From: JAIUNP01 sp020161975
GTDB taxonomy: Bacteria > Pseudomonadota > Alphaproteobacteria > Rhizobiales > Beijerinckiaceae
Direction of reading: 5' to 3'
NCBI GenBank assembly: GCA_036745275.1
Contig: DAIOGK010000024.1
Span: forward strand, 1-55,375
DNA: 55,375 bases
Below the pieces are notes generated by a model. It saw only the letters and a program-made list of their open reading frames with translations, searched no databases and was not told the DNA's origin. Shown piece by piece: positions 24,201 through 33,706 of the stretch. The position numbers and the translations under genes were made by a program. Positions within the stretch are counted from its first letter, which is position 1, and the number at the start of each line of letters is the position of its first letter.

Positions 24201-25385
24201 CTAGATCTCGTACCGGCTGAGCCTGTCCACGGCATCGCTGGCTCCATGGCCCCACGCCTCGGTCAGCCGAACTCGCCCGTCCCTGACTTCGGGATCGATG
24301 ACGAGTTCCCTGAGCGGATTGGGGTTGGCGTCGAGTTCAACGAAATCCCGACCCCCGAGAATCGCCTGCAAATGAAGACTGGCGGCAAACCCCACCCCGC
24401 CGGTCAGCCAATGCGGACAAAACCGGCGCTGACGCGCCAGGGCGTGATCGGCGATAACCAATGTGCCGGACAATCCGCCCCATTTGCCGAGATCAGGCTG
24501 AACGACGTCGAGCGTTCCGGCATCGATCGCGTCTGTGAACGCCGAAAGCGCGCGGAGGTTTTCGCCCCCTGCCAGCGGGGTACTACCGGCGGTTCTCAGG
24601 GCGCCCCATTCGGCGGCAGGTCGGTCGGCAGGCAACGGCTCTTCAAGCCAGGCCGGCGCGAACTCGGTCATTGCCGACATCATCGCCTTCGCCTCATGGA
24701 CGGACCAGGTCTGATTGGCATCGACCATAATGGCAGGCCGCATTCCGAGCGCCCGCCGCAGGGTTGCCAGGTTGGCAAGGTCCCGGTCTGCGCCAAAGCC
24801 GATGCGGAGCTTGAACGCCACGTGTCCCCTTTCCGCCGCCGGCATGGCGAGACGGAGGGGCGTATCGGGGGGAAGGGAGCTGGCGTAGACGGGCACTGTA
24901 TCCGCACCGCCGAAGAGCCGGAAGAGCGGCTTTTGCGCACGCCGGGCCACCAGATCCCACAAGGCCACATCGAGGCCGGCAATGATCTGGTTCAGGGGGC
25001 CATCCTCGCCAGCCTGCAGGCCCAGCGTGTGAAGCACACAAAGCAGATGGTCCGTGGCGGCGGCCGGATTGGCAAATCGCTCGCCCGTCACCAGTTCCGG
25101 CAGAAGCCCCGCAGCAAGATTGCGGCGGTGCTCCGCACCGACCAGGGGAAAATTGCACCAGATCTCGCCGGTTCCGCTGTTCCCATCGCGATCCCTGACA
25201 GTGATCAGCAAGGCCGGCCGGCTGACCATCGTTCCGAAGACCGTCCGCATCGGTGGATCGACCGGTGCCCGGAAAAGATGCAGCCGCAGCGATACCGGCG
25301 ACAGCGACAAATCGGCGTTGAGCGCCTTCAGCCGCGGCGTCAGCGCCGCTTCGATCGGGCCGACGCCCGATGACGGGCGCGTCAT
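24201..25385 (-). CDS. Enolase-superfamily sugar-acid dehydratase (mandelate racemase subgroup), copy 1
   Basis: A 394-residue mandelate-racemase-type enzyme. General bases are in FKLRIG (K192-x-R194) on the second strand and a His-Asp dyad (D298 in VQPDLGKWGG, H325 in CPHWLTGGVG). Metal ligands are D222 (VDANQTW), E248 (LEEPLP) and E275 (GGENL). This set is compatible with dehydration of an aldonate or aldarate to a 2-keto-3-deoxy acid. The product is somewhat longer at the N-terminus than relatives, so the start could be internal; the ATG overlap with the upstream gene supports it. The exact substrate is not readable. Confidence 0.82.
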   Translation of the reverse strand: MTRPSSGVGPIEAALTPRLKALNADLSLSPVSLRLHLFRAPVDPPMRTVFGTMVSRPALLITVRDRDGNSGTGEIWCNFPLVGAEHRRNLAAGLLPELVTGERFANPAAATDHLLCVLHTLGLQAGEDGPLNQIIAGLDVALWDLVARRAQKPLFRLFGGADTVPVYASSLPPDTPLRLAMPAAERGHVAFKLRIGFGADRDLANLATLRRALGMRPAIMVDANQTWSVHEAKAMMSAMTEFAPAWLEEPLPADRPAAEWGALRTAGSTPLAGGENLRALSAFTDAIDAGTLDVVQPDLGKWGGLSGTLVIADHALARQRRFCPHWLTGGVGFAASLHLQAILGGRDFVELDANPNPLRELVIDPEVRDGRVRLTEAWGHGASDAVDRLSRYEI

Positions 25386-26395
25386 TCCCGCAGCATCCGG
25401 AAGCGCTCGTGCTTCAGCACGGCAGGATTTGCGATGAACGCGGGCCGGCGGCCGCGATTGATCTCGATGAGCGAGCCGATAGCATCCACGGCATTTCCGG
25501 CGATGATCTCATCGGTCCAGGCAATAGCGTGTGGCGCAAGAATGACATTGTCCAGCCTTGTCAGGGGGCTTGCGACCGGCAACGGTTCGGTCTGGAAAAC
25601 ATCGAGACCGGCACCGGCGATCTGCCTCTGTTCAAGGATGGCAATCAGTGCCTCTTCATCGATCAGTTCGCCCCTGCCGACATTGACCAGAAAGGCCGTC
25701 GACTTCATCAGCGCCAGAATATCCTTCGACAGAAGACCATGATTGTCCGGCGTCAGCGCGGCCGTGACGATCACGACATCGGACGTTCGCATGAGCTCTT
25801 CCAGCCCAACGAGCCGAATGCCCAGGGCCTCGGCCTCTTCGGGGTATGCCCGTGGACTGTAGGCCTGCATCCTGGTCTCGAATGGCCGCAGCAGGCGTCC
25901 GACATCGCGACCGATATTGCCCAAGCCGATGATCCCGACAACTCGCCCGGTCAACCCGACGCCCATATAGTCGGCCCGGTCGGCCCAGCGCCCCTCGCGT
26001 GTCAGGCGATCTTTCTGGATGAGACGGTGCGTCAGCGCGAGCGTCAGGGTAATCGCGGCCGCGGCAACCGGCCTCCGGCCCCCGTGCGGCGTGCTGGTGA
26101 CGATGACGCCCGCGCGGGTACATGCATCCAGATCAATGCGGTCCAGTCCGGCGCCCCAGCGGCTCACATGGCGAAGCCTCGGCAGGGCGGCCAGCAGCGG
26201 TGCATCCACTTTCTGGCGCAGCACCAGCATTGCATCAAGGTCGGCGCACCCCGGCAGGTCCGCGTCCGGGCTTGCGTGGGTCAGCAGCCGCCATTGCATG
26301 TCCGGCTCCTGCTCGATGCGTGACAGGCCAACATCGCCCCACGCAAATTCGTCGCGCTTGTTCAGGAAATCCCGGCTTACTCCGACGGTGTACAT
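25382..26395 (-). CDS. D-isomer-specific 2-hydroxyacid dehydrogenase
   Basis: A 337-residue NAD-dependent dehydrogenase of the phosphoglycerate/glyoxylate reductase family. It has a Rossmann loop GLGNIG (157-162), catalytic R241 (VNVGRGELID), E270 (DVFQTEPLP) and H289 (APHAIAW). It would reduce a 2-keto acid or oxidise a D-2-hydroxyacid, for example a keto-acid fragment of the sugar-acid pathway. It overlaps the dehydratase gene by 4 bases and follows the ATPase gene by 10 bases. Confidence 0.87.
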   Translation of the reverse strand: MYTVGVSRDFLNKRDEFAWGDVGLSRIEQEPDMQWRLLTHASPDADLPGCADLDAMLVLRQKVDAPLLAALPRLRHVSRWGAGLDRIDLDACTRAGVIVTSTPHGGRRPVAAAAITLTLALTHRLIQKDRLTREGRWADRADYMGVGLTGRVVGIIGLGNIGRDVGRLLRPFETRMQAYSPRAYPEEAEALGIRLVGLEELMRTSDVVIVTAALTPDNHGLLSKDILALMKSTAFLVNVGRGELIDEEALIAILEQRQIAGAGLDVFQTEPLPVASPLTRLDNVILAPHAIAWTDEIIAGNAVDAIGSLIEINRGRRPAFIANPAVLKHERFRMLRE

Positions 26396-26405
26396 GGGCG
26401 GCTCA

Positions 26406-27437
26406 TCATTGCTGTTTCGGTGACACTGTGAGGGGATAGTGGCAGGCGACCTCCCGTGCCGGCGTGCCGCGCGGGGTCAGGTCCGGCACCTGCACCGCAC
26501 AGTTCGGCTGTGCCTGGAAACATCTGACGTGGAACGGACATCCCGGCGGCGGCGCGGCCGGACTCGGGGCATCCCCCGCCAGCTTGATGCGGTCGCCAAG
26601 AACGCGCACGAACGGATCATCGGACGGGATCGAAGACAGCAGCGCGCGGGTATAGGGATGGGCAGGCTGCGCAAACAATGTCTCGCGATCGGCAACCTCG
26701 ACGATCCGTCCAAGGTACATGACCGCGATGCGGGTCGCCATGTAGCGGACCACCGACAGATTATGGGAAATGAACAGGTAGGACAGGCCGAGGTCGCGTT
26801 GCAGTTTCTTGAGAAGATTGAGGATCTGCGCCTGGATCGAAACATCGAGCGCCGAAACGGGCTCATCCAGCACGATCAACCGGGGATTGAGAGCCAACGC
26901 CCGGGCGATGCCGATGCGCTGGCGCTGACCGCCCGAAAATTGCGAGGGATAGCGCCCGGCATGCTCGTCCCGCAGGCCGACCTGGGCCAGCAGCGTCATG
27001 ACCCTGTCGCGCAGGGCCGTGCCGGCGAGACCTTCGTGGATGACGAGTGGTTCGGCCACCGTCTCGAAGATGGTCATGCGGGGATTGAGCGAGGAATACG
27101 GGTCCTGGAAGACGATCTGAAGCTCGCGGCACAGCTTGCCATTATGCTGGCGTTTGAGGTTGGTGATGTCGAGGCCGTCAAAATGGATGCTGCCGCCCGT
27201 CGGAGAGTTCAGGCCGACGATCATGGAGCTGATCGTCGATTTTCCGCAGCCCGATTCCCCGACGAGCCCGAGTGTCTCGCCTTCGCCGATGGTAAAATCC
27301 ACGCCATCGACCGCCTTGACCGCACCGGTGACGCGCTGGAGCAGGCCGGAGCGTTTCGGATAATATTTTCTGAGATTTTCGACCCGTAGCAGGGCCTGCG
27401 CCGGGTGGACGGTCTCGGTCGGTTGCGCCTGTGCCAT
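26406..27437 (-). CDS. Dipeptide/oligopeptide-type ABC ATPase, DppF/OppF-like
   Basis: The second ATPase of a Dpp-type importer, 343 residues. It has Walker A GESGCGKST, signature FSGGQRQRIGIARAL, Walker B LIVLDEPVSALD and the C-terminal oligopeptide domain with cysteines in PPPGCPFHVRCFQAQPNC, which in this family can hold an iron-sulfur cluster. It is coupled to DppD by a 1-base junction. Confidence 0.87.
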   Translation of the reverse strand: MAQAQPTETVHPAQALLRVENLRKYYPKRSGLLQRVTGAVKAVDGVDFTIGEGETLGLVGESGCGKSTISSMIVGLNSPTGGSIHFDGLDITNLKRQHNGKLCRELQIVFQDPYSSLNPRMTIFETVAEPLVIHEGLAGTALRDRVMTLLAQVGLRDEHAGRYPSQFSGGQRQRIGIARALALNPRLIVLDEPVSALDVSIQAQILNLLKKLQRDLGLSYLFISHNLSVVRYMATRIAVMYLGRIVEVADRETLFAQPAHPYTRALLSSIPSDDPFVRVLGDRIKLAGDAPSPAAPPPGCPFHVRCFQAQPNCAVQVPDLTPRGTPAREVACHYPLTVSPKQQ

Positions 27438-28480
27438 CAGTCTTGCTCCCCGAAGCGATCAACCCCGGCCATTTCCTCCGCGAAATGACAGGCGCTCGCA
27501 TGGTGCCTGTCGATGGCGCGCAGATGCGGACGCTCTTGCGAACACAGCGACCGCCCGTTTGAAAACCCGCAGCGGGTGCGGAAGGCACAGCCGCTCGGCA
27601 GGTTGAAGATATCGGGCGGATCTCCGGTGACCGTGGAGAGGTCCTCGTCGGGCGGGGAATGCAGGTCGGGGATGCTGTCCAGCAGTGCGCGGGTATAGGG
27701 ATGGCGCGGCCGTTTGAAGAGCTCGGTCACGGGCGCCTGCTCAACGATGCGGCCGGCGTACATGACAAAGACGCGATCGGCACATTCGGCGACAACGCCC
27801 ATGTCATGGGTAATCAGCAGGATCGCCGCCCCCGCATGTCGGCAGGCTTCCTGCATGACTTCGAGCACCTGCGCCTGGACAGTGACATCAAGCGCGGTCG
27901 TCGGTTCATCGGCGATGATCAACTGCGGGTTGTTGGCCAGCGCAATCGCGATCAGGATGCGCTGACGCATTCCGCCGGACATTTCATGCGGATAAACGCT
28001 CAACCGTTCGCGTGGACTTGGCACACCGACGAGTTGCAGCAGGTCCTCGGCCCGCTGCCATTGCTGCTGCCGCGACAGTTCTGGCTGGTGACGCGCCAGG
28101 CTCTCGGTGATCTGCTCGCCAATCCTCATGACAGGGTTGAGGGCGGTCATCGGATCCTGGAAGACCATAGCGATCTGATGGCCGAGCTGACGCTCACGCT
28201 CGAGCCGGGAGAGCGAGGCCAGATTCTGTCCGTTGAGATAAATTTCGCCGCCGCCGATCGCCAGTGGCGGCATGGTGAGGGACATCAGCGACAGCGCGGT
28301 CACAGATTTCCCCGAACCCGACTCGCCGACGATACAAACCGTTTCGCCCTTGCCGACATCAAAATTGATGTCCGAAACAATGGATTTCCTGTTGTTCTTT
28401 GCAACAAGGTCGATCGACAGGTTGCGGACCGACAGGACCATGCCATCCGCCGGCGTTCCACTGGCGTTGTTGGTGCTCAT
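27437..28480 (-). CDS. Dipeptide/oligopeptide-type ABC ATPase, DppD/OppD-like
   Basis: A 347-residue ATPase with GESGSGKSV, MSGGMRQRILIAIAL, LIIADEPTTALD and the C-terminal LPSGCAFRTRC cysteine motif of the family. It forms a heterodimer with the DppF-like ATPase. In the context of sugar-acid enzymes the importer probably carries an oligosaccharide or sugar-acid derivative rather than a peptide, as several Rhizobiales systems of this class do (inference). Confidence 0.87.
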   Translation of the reverse strand: MSTNNASGTPADGMVLSVRNLSIDLVAKNNRKSIVSDINFDVGKGETVCIVGESGSGKSVTALSLMSLTMPPLAIGGGEIYLNGQNLASLSRLERERQLGHQIAMVFQDPMTALNPVMRIGEQITESLARHQPELSRQQQWQRAEDLLQLVGVPSPRERLSVYPHEMSGGMRQRILIAIALANNPQLIIADEPTTALDVTVQAQVLEVMQEACRHAGAAILLITHDMGVVAECADRVFVMYAGRIVEQAPVTELFKRPRHPYTRALLDSIPDLHSPPDEDLSTVTGDPPDIFNLPSGCAFRTRCGFSNGRSLCSQERPHLRAIDRHHASACHFAEEMAGVDRFGEQD

Positions 28481-29367
28481 CTCCTGGCACTCCCCGGATT
28501 CAGGGCCTTCTGCAAGGCATCGCTGAAGAAGTTCAGGCCGAGCACAAGAAGCAGCAGCAACAGGCCGGGAACAATGGCATAGCTTGGCAGGATCGCCAGA
28601 TATTCCCGGCTTTTGCTGAGCATCGACCCCCAGGATGCCGTCGGTGGCTGCACGCCAAGGCCGATGAAAGACAGGGAGGCCTCCAGCAGGATGGCCTGCC
28701 CCGCAGCGGATGAAAGTTGCGTTACAACGACGCCGATGCTGTTCGGCAGAAGGTGACGGAAGGTGATCCGCATCGCTCCCGCCCCCTGGACCATGGCAGC
28801 CTTGACATAGTCGAGTTCGCGCTCGCGCAGCACCGAGGCGCGCGTGAGCCGGGCGAAGACGGGGATATTGACGAAGGCGACCGCAATGCAGACCTGGGCG
28901 AGGCCAGGCCCCAGAACGGCCACGGCGATGATGCCGAGCAGGATACCCGGATAGGCGAGAATGAGATCACAGGCCCGCATCAGCAGCGTGTCGGTGATCT
29001 TACCCGCCATGCCGGACACAAGGCCGAGCAGAATGCCGATCGTCGCGCCCGCCGTCACGCTGGCAAAACCGACCAACAGCGAGACGCGCGTGCCGTATAT
29101 GACGCGGCTGAGGATATCCCGGGACAGTTCGTCAGTGCCAAGCCAATGGCCCGGGGAGAAGGCCGGAGCAAGCTGGGCGCCCTTGAATTGTTCATTGGGA
29201 TTGTAGGGCGCGATCAGCGGCGCCAGAACAGCGACCAGAATGACAAGGCCGATCAGCGTCAGCCCGGCCAACCCGGACGGCGAGGCCGCAACCTCACGAA
29301 GCAGCCGGAAGCGCTGGGTTGAGGCTCCCCGTTCGATCACCCTGTCTGAACTTTTTACAGCAGCCAT
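28477..29367 (-). CDS. ABC permease, DppC-like
   Basis: A 296-residue inner-membrane permease with about six hydrophobic segments. The DppC-type N-terminal segment PSGLAGLTLIGLVILVAVLA is followed by GTDELSRDILSRVIYGTRVS, and the EAA loop is YVKAAMVQGAGAMRITFRHL. It pairs with the DppB-like permease and overlaps it by one base. Confidence 0.87.
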   Translation of the reverse strand: MAAVKSSDRVIERGASTQRFRLLREVAASPSGLAGLTLIGLVILVAVLAPLIAPYNPNEQFKGAQLAPAFSPGHWLGTDELSRDILSRVIYGTRVSLLVGFASVTAGATIGILLGLVSGMAGKITDTLLMRACDLILAYPGILLGIIAVAVLGPGLAQVCIAVAFVNIPVFARLTRASVLRERELDYVKAAMVQGAGAMRITFRHLLPNSIGVVVTQLSSAAGQAILLEASLSFIGLGVQPPTASWGSMLSKSREYLAILPSYAIVPGLLLLLLVLGLNFFSDALQKALNPGSARR

Positions 29368-30323
29368 CAGCCATTCTCCCGGGCAAGGCGAATGCGTGGA
29401 TCGACAATCCCGTAAAGGAGATCGACAATCAGATTGAGGACGAGGAAAAACAGGACAAGGATGATCAGCACACCCTGCACGACCCCGTAGTCGCGGTTGA
29501 TGATCGACTGGATGAGCAGCCTGCCGATGCCCGGCCAGGCAAAGACAGCCTCGATGACGACCGCGCCGCCAAGCATTCGTCCCAACAGGATGCCTGTCAT
29601 GGTGATGATGGGGATCAATGAATTTCGAAGGACATGCCAGACGACGATCCGGGACCGTGGCAGGCCCTTCGCCCGGGCCGTCCTGACGTAATCCTGCCCC
29701 AGCGTGTCGATGACGGCGTTGCGCGTGAAACGCGTCAGCATGGCGGTGCCGTGAAGTGCGAGCGTCAGGCTCGGCATCACCAGGGCCGCGACAAATCCGA
29801 GTGGCGATTCAAACGCACTGATGAAACCGCCCGGCGGCAACAGACCGAGAGAAACCGAGAAGATCAGGATCATGATGATGCCGAACCAGAAATCCGGCGT
29901 CGCGATCGACAGGGCCGAGGCGAAGGATGTCATCCAGTCGGCAAGCCGGCCTTCCCGAAGTCCGGCATAAAGTCCGGCAGGAATGCCGATCGCGATGGCC
30001 ACCAGCAGTCCGGTCACCGCGATCAGCAGGGAATAGGGCAGCCGGCTGAAGATCAGTTCGCCGATGTCCCTGTGATAGATGTAGGAGGTGCCGAACTCGC
30101 CGACGGCAATATGCCCGAGCCACGCCAGATATTGTGCCGGATATGACCGGTCGAGACCATAGGCGAGGCGGATCTGCTCGACGACTTCGGGCGTTGCATC
30201 CGCCCCGGCGATGACATCGGCGGGGTCGCCCGGCAGGGCACGGACGACGGCGAACACGATGATGCTCGAAATCAGCAGGACCGGAATCCACTGGAAGATT
30301 CGCCTGGCGAGATACGTTGTCAT
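29367..30323 (-). CDS. ABC permease, DppB-like
   Basis: A 318-residue permease. The family N-terminus YLARRIFQWIPVLLISSIIV, an ALPGDPADVI segment and an EAA-like loop YVRTARAKGLPRSRIVVWHV identify DppB/OppB. It is separated by 26 bases from the binding-protein gene upstream. Confidence 0.87.
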   Translation of the reverse strand: MTTYLARRIFQWIPVLLISSIIVFAVVRALPGDPADVIAGADATPEVVEQIRLAYGLDRSYPAQYLAWLGHIAVGEFGTSYIYHRDIGELIFSRLPYSLLIAVTGLLVAIAIGIPAGLYAGLREGRLADWMTSFASALSIATPDFWFGIIMILIFSVSLGLLPPGGFISAFESPLGFVAALVMPSLTLALHGTAMLTRFTRNAVIDTLGQDYVRTARAKGLPRSRIVVWHVLRNSLIPIITMTGILLGRMLGGAVVIEAVFAWPGIGRLLIQSIINRDYGVVQGVLIILVLFFLVLNLIVDLLYGIVDPRIRLARENG

Positions 30324-30349
30324 CGCTCACCTCCTCCGCCGATACCGGG

Positions 30350-31867
30350 TTACCGGACCGACGCTTTTTCGAAGATCGGCATACCGTCGAGGTTGAACGT
30401 CACGCCTTCGAGTTTTGGCGTCGAAGCCCACTGCACCGGCAGGGTCGCCACCGGGAGCACCCAGGCCTGATCCAGCAGGAAGGTGTTGATCCGTTTGAAG
30501 GCCGCGTCGGTATCAGCGCCCGGCTTGGCGCTCGTGACCAGAGCGACATCGTCCTGATACTGTTTTGAATCGATCCCCGAGACATTGCCCTTCGAGCGGA
30601 ACGGCACCGCCGTCAGCAGGACAGCCGAAGGGCTGCGCCCGGCGCGAACATAAAAATGGGTCGTGAACTGGAAGTTGCTCTTGCGGAAGCGGGCCACGAA
30701 CGCGGCTTCGGACATTTCCGAAATCGTCGCTGTCAAACCGATCTGCTTGAGCGAATCTTGCAGGATCTGCGCCATCGCCCCCAGTGCCGGCTCCGCCTGG
30801 CTGTAGGACAACAATTCAACCTGCGCGCCGGTTGCCCCCGCCTTTTCGATCAGGGCTTTTGCCGCAGCCAGATCATATTTGCAGCTGTTCTCCATGCCGG
30901 TCGCCTCGCGCTTGCTGCGCACGGGCCAGGGCAGGCATTTGGGGACGGAGTTTCCGCCGACGACATCATGAGCGATGCGCGCCCGGTCGATGGCAAGATT
31001 GACCGCCCGCCGGACGTCCGGATTGTCGAAGACCTTCGCCTTCGTGTTGATCCCGATATCGAGCACACGGCCTTCTGCCGCCGCAACGCCTGTCTTCAGA
31101 CCCGTTCCGGACAATTGCTCAAGGGCTTCGCGCGACACGAGCGGAAGGAAATCGATGGTTCCGGCACGCAACTGTGCGACGGAAGACTGAAGATCGGGAA
31201 TGATCTTGATTGTCACGCGGCTGATGGCCGGTTTTTGACGCCAGTAATTTTCGTTTCTGACGAAGGTAATCTGCTGGCCGGGTTCATAATCGGTCAGCTT
31301 GAATGGCCCCGTGCCCATCCCGCTCGTCTTGATCGTCTTCGGATGTTTTGAATCGACGATGAAAGCAAGATCGAGAAGATCGTAGATTGCATCAGAGGCG
31401 CTGACCAGCGTCATAACGACGGTCTGGTCGTCCGGCGTGTCAATCTTGCTGATCATCTGCGCCAGCGGCAGGATGTTGGCACCGACAGCCGGCGTCTTGG
31501 CATAGTCGAAGCTGAAGGCGACGTCCTTCGACGTCATCGGCCTGCCATCGTGAAACTTCACATTCGGCTGAAGTTTCAGTGTGAGGGTCTTGCCGTCCTC
31601 CGACCGCGTCCAGGATTGTGCGAGTTCCGGCTGTGGTTTGCCTTCAGCATCGAGGCGGATGAGCGAATTGTAGAGAAGATGCGTCGAAACATAGGTACCG
31701 GCTCGCAGTTCGGTCGGATCGAACGATGTCAGATCGGCGTTCTGGCCGATCGATAGCGTCGATTTGCCCTGGGCGAGCGCCGGCGACAGTGAGCAGAAGC
31801 CCGCCACCACGAGTGGCAGCGCGATTGCGGCGCTGCGAAGCAGCACCCTGCTAGTTGTCCTTGTCAT
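30350..31867 (-). CDS. ABC substrate-binding protein, family 5 (peptide/nickel type)
   Basis: A 505-residue periplasmic binding protein with a signal peptide (about 1-32, ending SLSPALA). The SBP_bac_5 pattern includes LLYNSLIRLDAEGKPQPELA and KFHDGRPMTSKDVAFSFDYA. ATG 31867 is favoured over ATG 31873 because GGAGG stands 6 bases before it. The coding start overlaps the end of the preceding enolase-superfamily gene by 17 bases, so ribosomes may re-initiate. It sets the specificity of the Dpp-type importer. Confidence 0.85.
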   Translation of the reverse strand: MTRTTSRVLLRSAAIALPLVVAGFCSLSPALAQGKSTLSIGQNADLTSFDPTELRAGTYVSTHLLYNSLIRLDAEGKPQPELAQSWTRSEDGKTLTLKLQPNVKFHDGRPMTSKDVAFSFDYAKTPAVGANILPLAQMISKIDTPDDQTVVMTLVSASDAIYDLLDLAFIVDSKHPKTIKTSGMGTGPFKLTDYEPGQQITFVRNENYWRQKPAISRVTIKIIPDLQSSVAQLRAGTIDFLPLVSREALEQLSGTGLKTGVAAAEGRVLDIGINTKAKVFDNPDVRRAVNLAIDRARIAHDVVGGNSVPKCLPWPVRSKREATGMENSCKYDLAAAKALIEKAGATGAQVELLSYSQAEPALGAMAQILQDSLKQIGLTATISEMSEAAFVARFRKSNFQFTTHFYVRAGRSPSAVLLTAVPFRSKGNVSGIDSKQYQDDVALVTSAKPGADTDAAFKRINTFLLDQAWVLPVATLPVQWASTPKLEGVTFNLDGMPIFEKASVR

Positions 31868-32990
31868 AAGCATCCTCCATCACTTTGGATTGCGTGAGCA
31901 GATGCCGAGCGAGAACACTGCGACGGAAGGTAACTCCAAAACCGACACGTTTCTCGTTCAGCGCGATCCTTGCCGCCAGGGGACATCCGCCCCGGACAAG
32001 AGTTGTAAAGAGCGGCGTCTCTGCAAACTGGCATTCGAGCAGGCCGACCTGGTTCGCCGCAGCGCAGACTTCCGCGCTGGCCGCGTGCGAAACAGGGCCG
32101 CTCGGATTGTGCGGGGAAAACTCCACGCCGGCCTTTTCAAGCGCCTCGGCCACTCTCAGCATTTCGAGCGGGCCGCCGACGTACTTGATATCCGGCATGA
32201 TCACGTCATAGCAGTCGTGATCGAGATAGGGCTGCAAGCTGCCAAGTCCGACAATATCCTCGCCGCCAGCCAGCAGCAGGCCGCGCCGGGCCGCGCTGTT
32301 GCGAAGCTTTGCAATGTCCGCCAGGGTGTCGGCGCGTTCGGGCAAGGGGCATTCGACCCAGTGGATGCCAAGGGCGGAACATGCGTCCATGAGCGATGCC
32401 GCGCCGTTCATATCGAACCGCCAGTGGCAATCGACCATCAGCCGCGCGTCAGACCCGATCAGCGCGCGGACGGCCTCGATCCGCCTGAGCCCCATGGCAA
32501 AATCCTGCGGCGACAGTGGCGCGCCGGCGGTTACCTCGTCGAATGGGGCGATCTTGAATGCGCGGAAACCCGCATCGAAGGCAAGCTGCGCGCTGTCCGC
32601 GAACCCCTCAGGGGTCCGCAGCGCCGTCCTGCGATTGATGTTGGCATATAGCCCGACTTCCTGCCGCCGCTCGCCCCCGAAGAACTGGGCCGCAGGCGTG
32701 GCGCTGACGCGCGCCAACCCGTCGCATAAGGCCTGATTGAAGGCCGACTTGGCTGCGGCGGCCACCAGATGGTCGTCCTCCGCAAGGCGGATCTCGCGCG
32801 CCCGGGTTCCGAGCGACCGGTCGGCGATCCCGCGTAATTGCCGTTCAACACCATCCATGCGGCCATCGAGCGTGGCCTCTCCCAACCCGACATGCCCGCT
32901 ATCCAGCGTGACAGCCACAAACAGCCAGATGGAGCGGATCGAAGCGCGAACCCGGAATACCTCGACGGCCTCGATCAGAGGCGTGCTCAT
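31851..32990 (-). CDS. Enolase-superfamily enzyme, copy 2
   Basis: A 379-residue protein of the mandelate racemase/muconate lactonizing group. Active-site positions are K146 in FKIAPFDEV, D187 and H189 in VDCHWRF, E213 in VECPLPE, E244 in GGEDI, D267 in MPDIKYVGG and H294 in SPHNPSGP. The KxxPFDE strand and DCHWR motif differ clearly from copy 1 (KLR, DANQ), so the two are distinct enzymes, perhaps an epimerase or dehydratase pair. It overlaps the GntR gene by 4 bases. Confidence 0.8.
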   Translation of the reverse strand: MSTPLIEAVEVFRVRASIRSIWLFVAVTLDSGHVGLGEATLDGRMDGVERQLRGIADRSLGTRAREIRLAEDDHLVAAAAKSAFNQALCDGLARVSATPAAQFFGGERRQEVGLYANINRRTALRTPEGFADSAQLAFDAGFRAFKIAPFDEVTAGAPLSPQDFAMGLRRIEAVRALIGSDARLMVDCHWRFDMNGAASLMDACSALGIHWVECPLPERADTLADIAKLRNSAARRGLLLAGGEDIVGLGSLQPYLDHDCYDVIMPDIKYVGGPLEMLRVAEALEKAGVEFSPHNPSGPVSHAASAEVCAAANQVGLLECQFAETPLFTTLVRGGCPLAARIALNEKRVGFGVTFRRSVLARHLLTQSKVMEDAYDKDN

Positions 32991-33652
32991 GACGACGCCG
33001 TCCCGCTCGCCCTGAACATCTTCAGAAGGTCGTACTTCGATTTGATCACATGGGCCTGCATGATCGCACCGGCAGCGGACCCGTCCTTCCGCTCGACGGC
33101 TTCAATCAGCTGCCGGTGATCGCTGATGACGCCCACAAACCGCTCTTCCCGGTAGCCGTATTGCTTCCACAGGCTGGCGATCAGATACCAGTGGCGGTCC
33201 GCCAGGGTCAGGGCTTCGTCGTTCCCGGCCGCGTCGTTCAGAATCTTGTGGAACCGGCGGTTGGCTTCCAGAATGGCCGGGTAGTCGCGCAGGCTGATGA
33301 ATGCCTCGAGCTGCTCCTGTTCCAGCCTGAGCTTTGCGATATCGTCCTGGGATCTGCGCAACGCCCCCCGCATGGCCAGCATCGATTCAAGCGCGGCACG
33401 GATATCGAAGAGGTTCTCGACAAAGCGTTCGTCGATGTTGCGAACGCGCGCACCCCGGTTCTGCTCGATCACGACGAGACCCTCGCCGTGAAGCCGCCCG
33501 AGCGACTCGCGAACCGGCATCGGGCTGACACCATATCTTTTCGCAAGGTCCTCAATACGCAGGCGCGCCCCGGACACGAATGTCCCTGCAACGATGTCCT
33601 GACGAATCCGGTCGAGGACGAGTTTGGTGTCGGTTTGCGCGTTCTCTTGCAT
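32987..33652 (-). CDS. GntR-family (FCD) transcriptional regulator
   Basis: A 221-residue regulator with an N-terminal winged helix (IEDLAKRYGVSPMPVRESLG, 33-52) and an all-helical FCD ligand-binding domain from about 80 to 210. FCD proteins sense organic acids, often with a bound metal, which fits a sugar-acid operon. It is the first gene of the minus-strand operon, so it is likely autoregulated. Two TTTGATCA-type sites in the divergent gap are its likely operators. Confidence 0.88.
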   Translation of the reverse strand: MQENAQTDTKLVLDRIRQDIVAGTFVSGARLRIEDLAKRYGVSPMPVRESLGRLHGEGLVVIEQNRGARVRNIDERFVENLFDIRAALESMLAMRGALRRSQDDIAKLRLEQEQLEAFISLRDYPAILEANRRFHKILNDAAGNDEALTLADRHWYLIASLWKQYGYREERFVGVISDHRQLIEAVERKDGSAAGAIMQAHVIKSKYDLLKMFRASGTASS

Positions 33653-33654
33653 GA

Positions 33655-33662
33655 TTTGATCA
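33655..33662. promoter_or_regulatory. Candidate GntR operator site 1
   Basis: TTTGATCA, in the context gatTTTGATCATA-like around TGATCA, lies immediately before the GntR gene start (33652). Together with the matching site at 33707 it frames the 80-base divergent gap. FCD-type GntR proteins bind short palindromes of this kind. Confidence 0.4.
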
Positions 33663-33706
33663 TATCTGCTTAATTTTTCCGAACGTCAACACAAATAAGC
33701 GATTGA

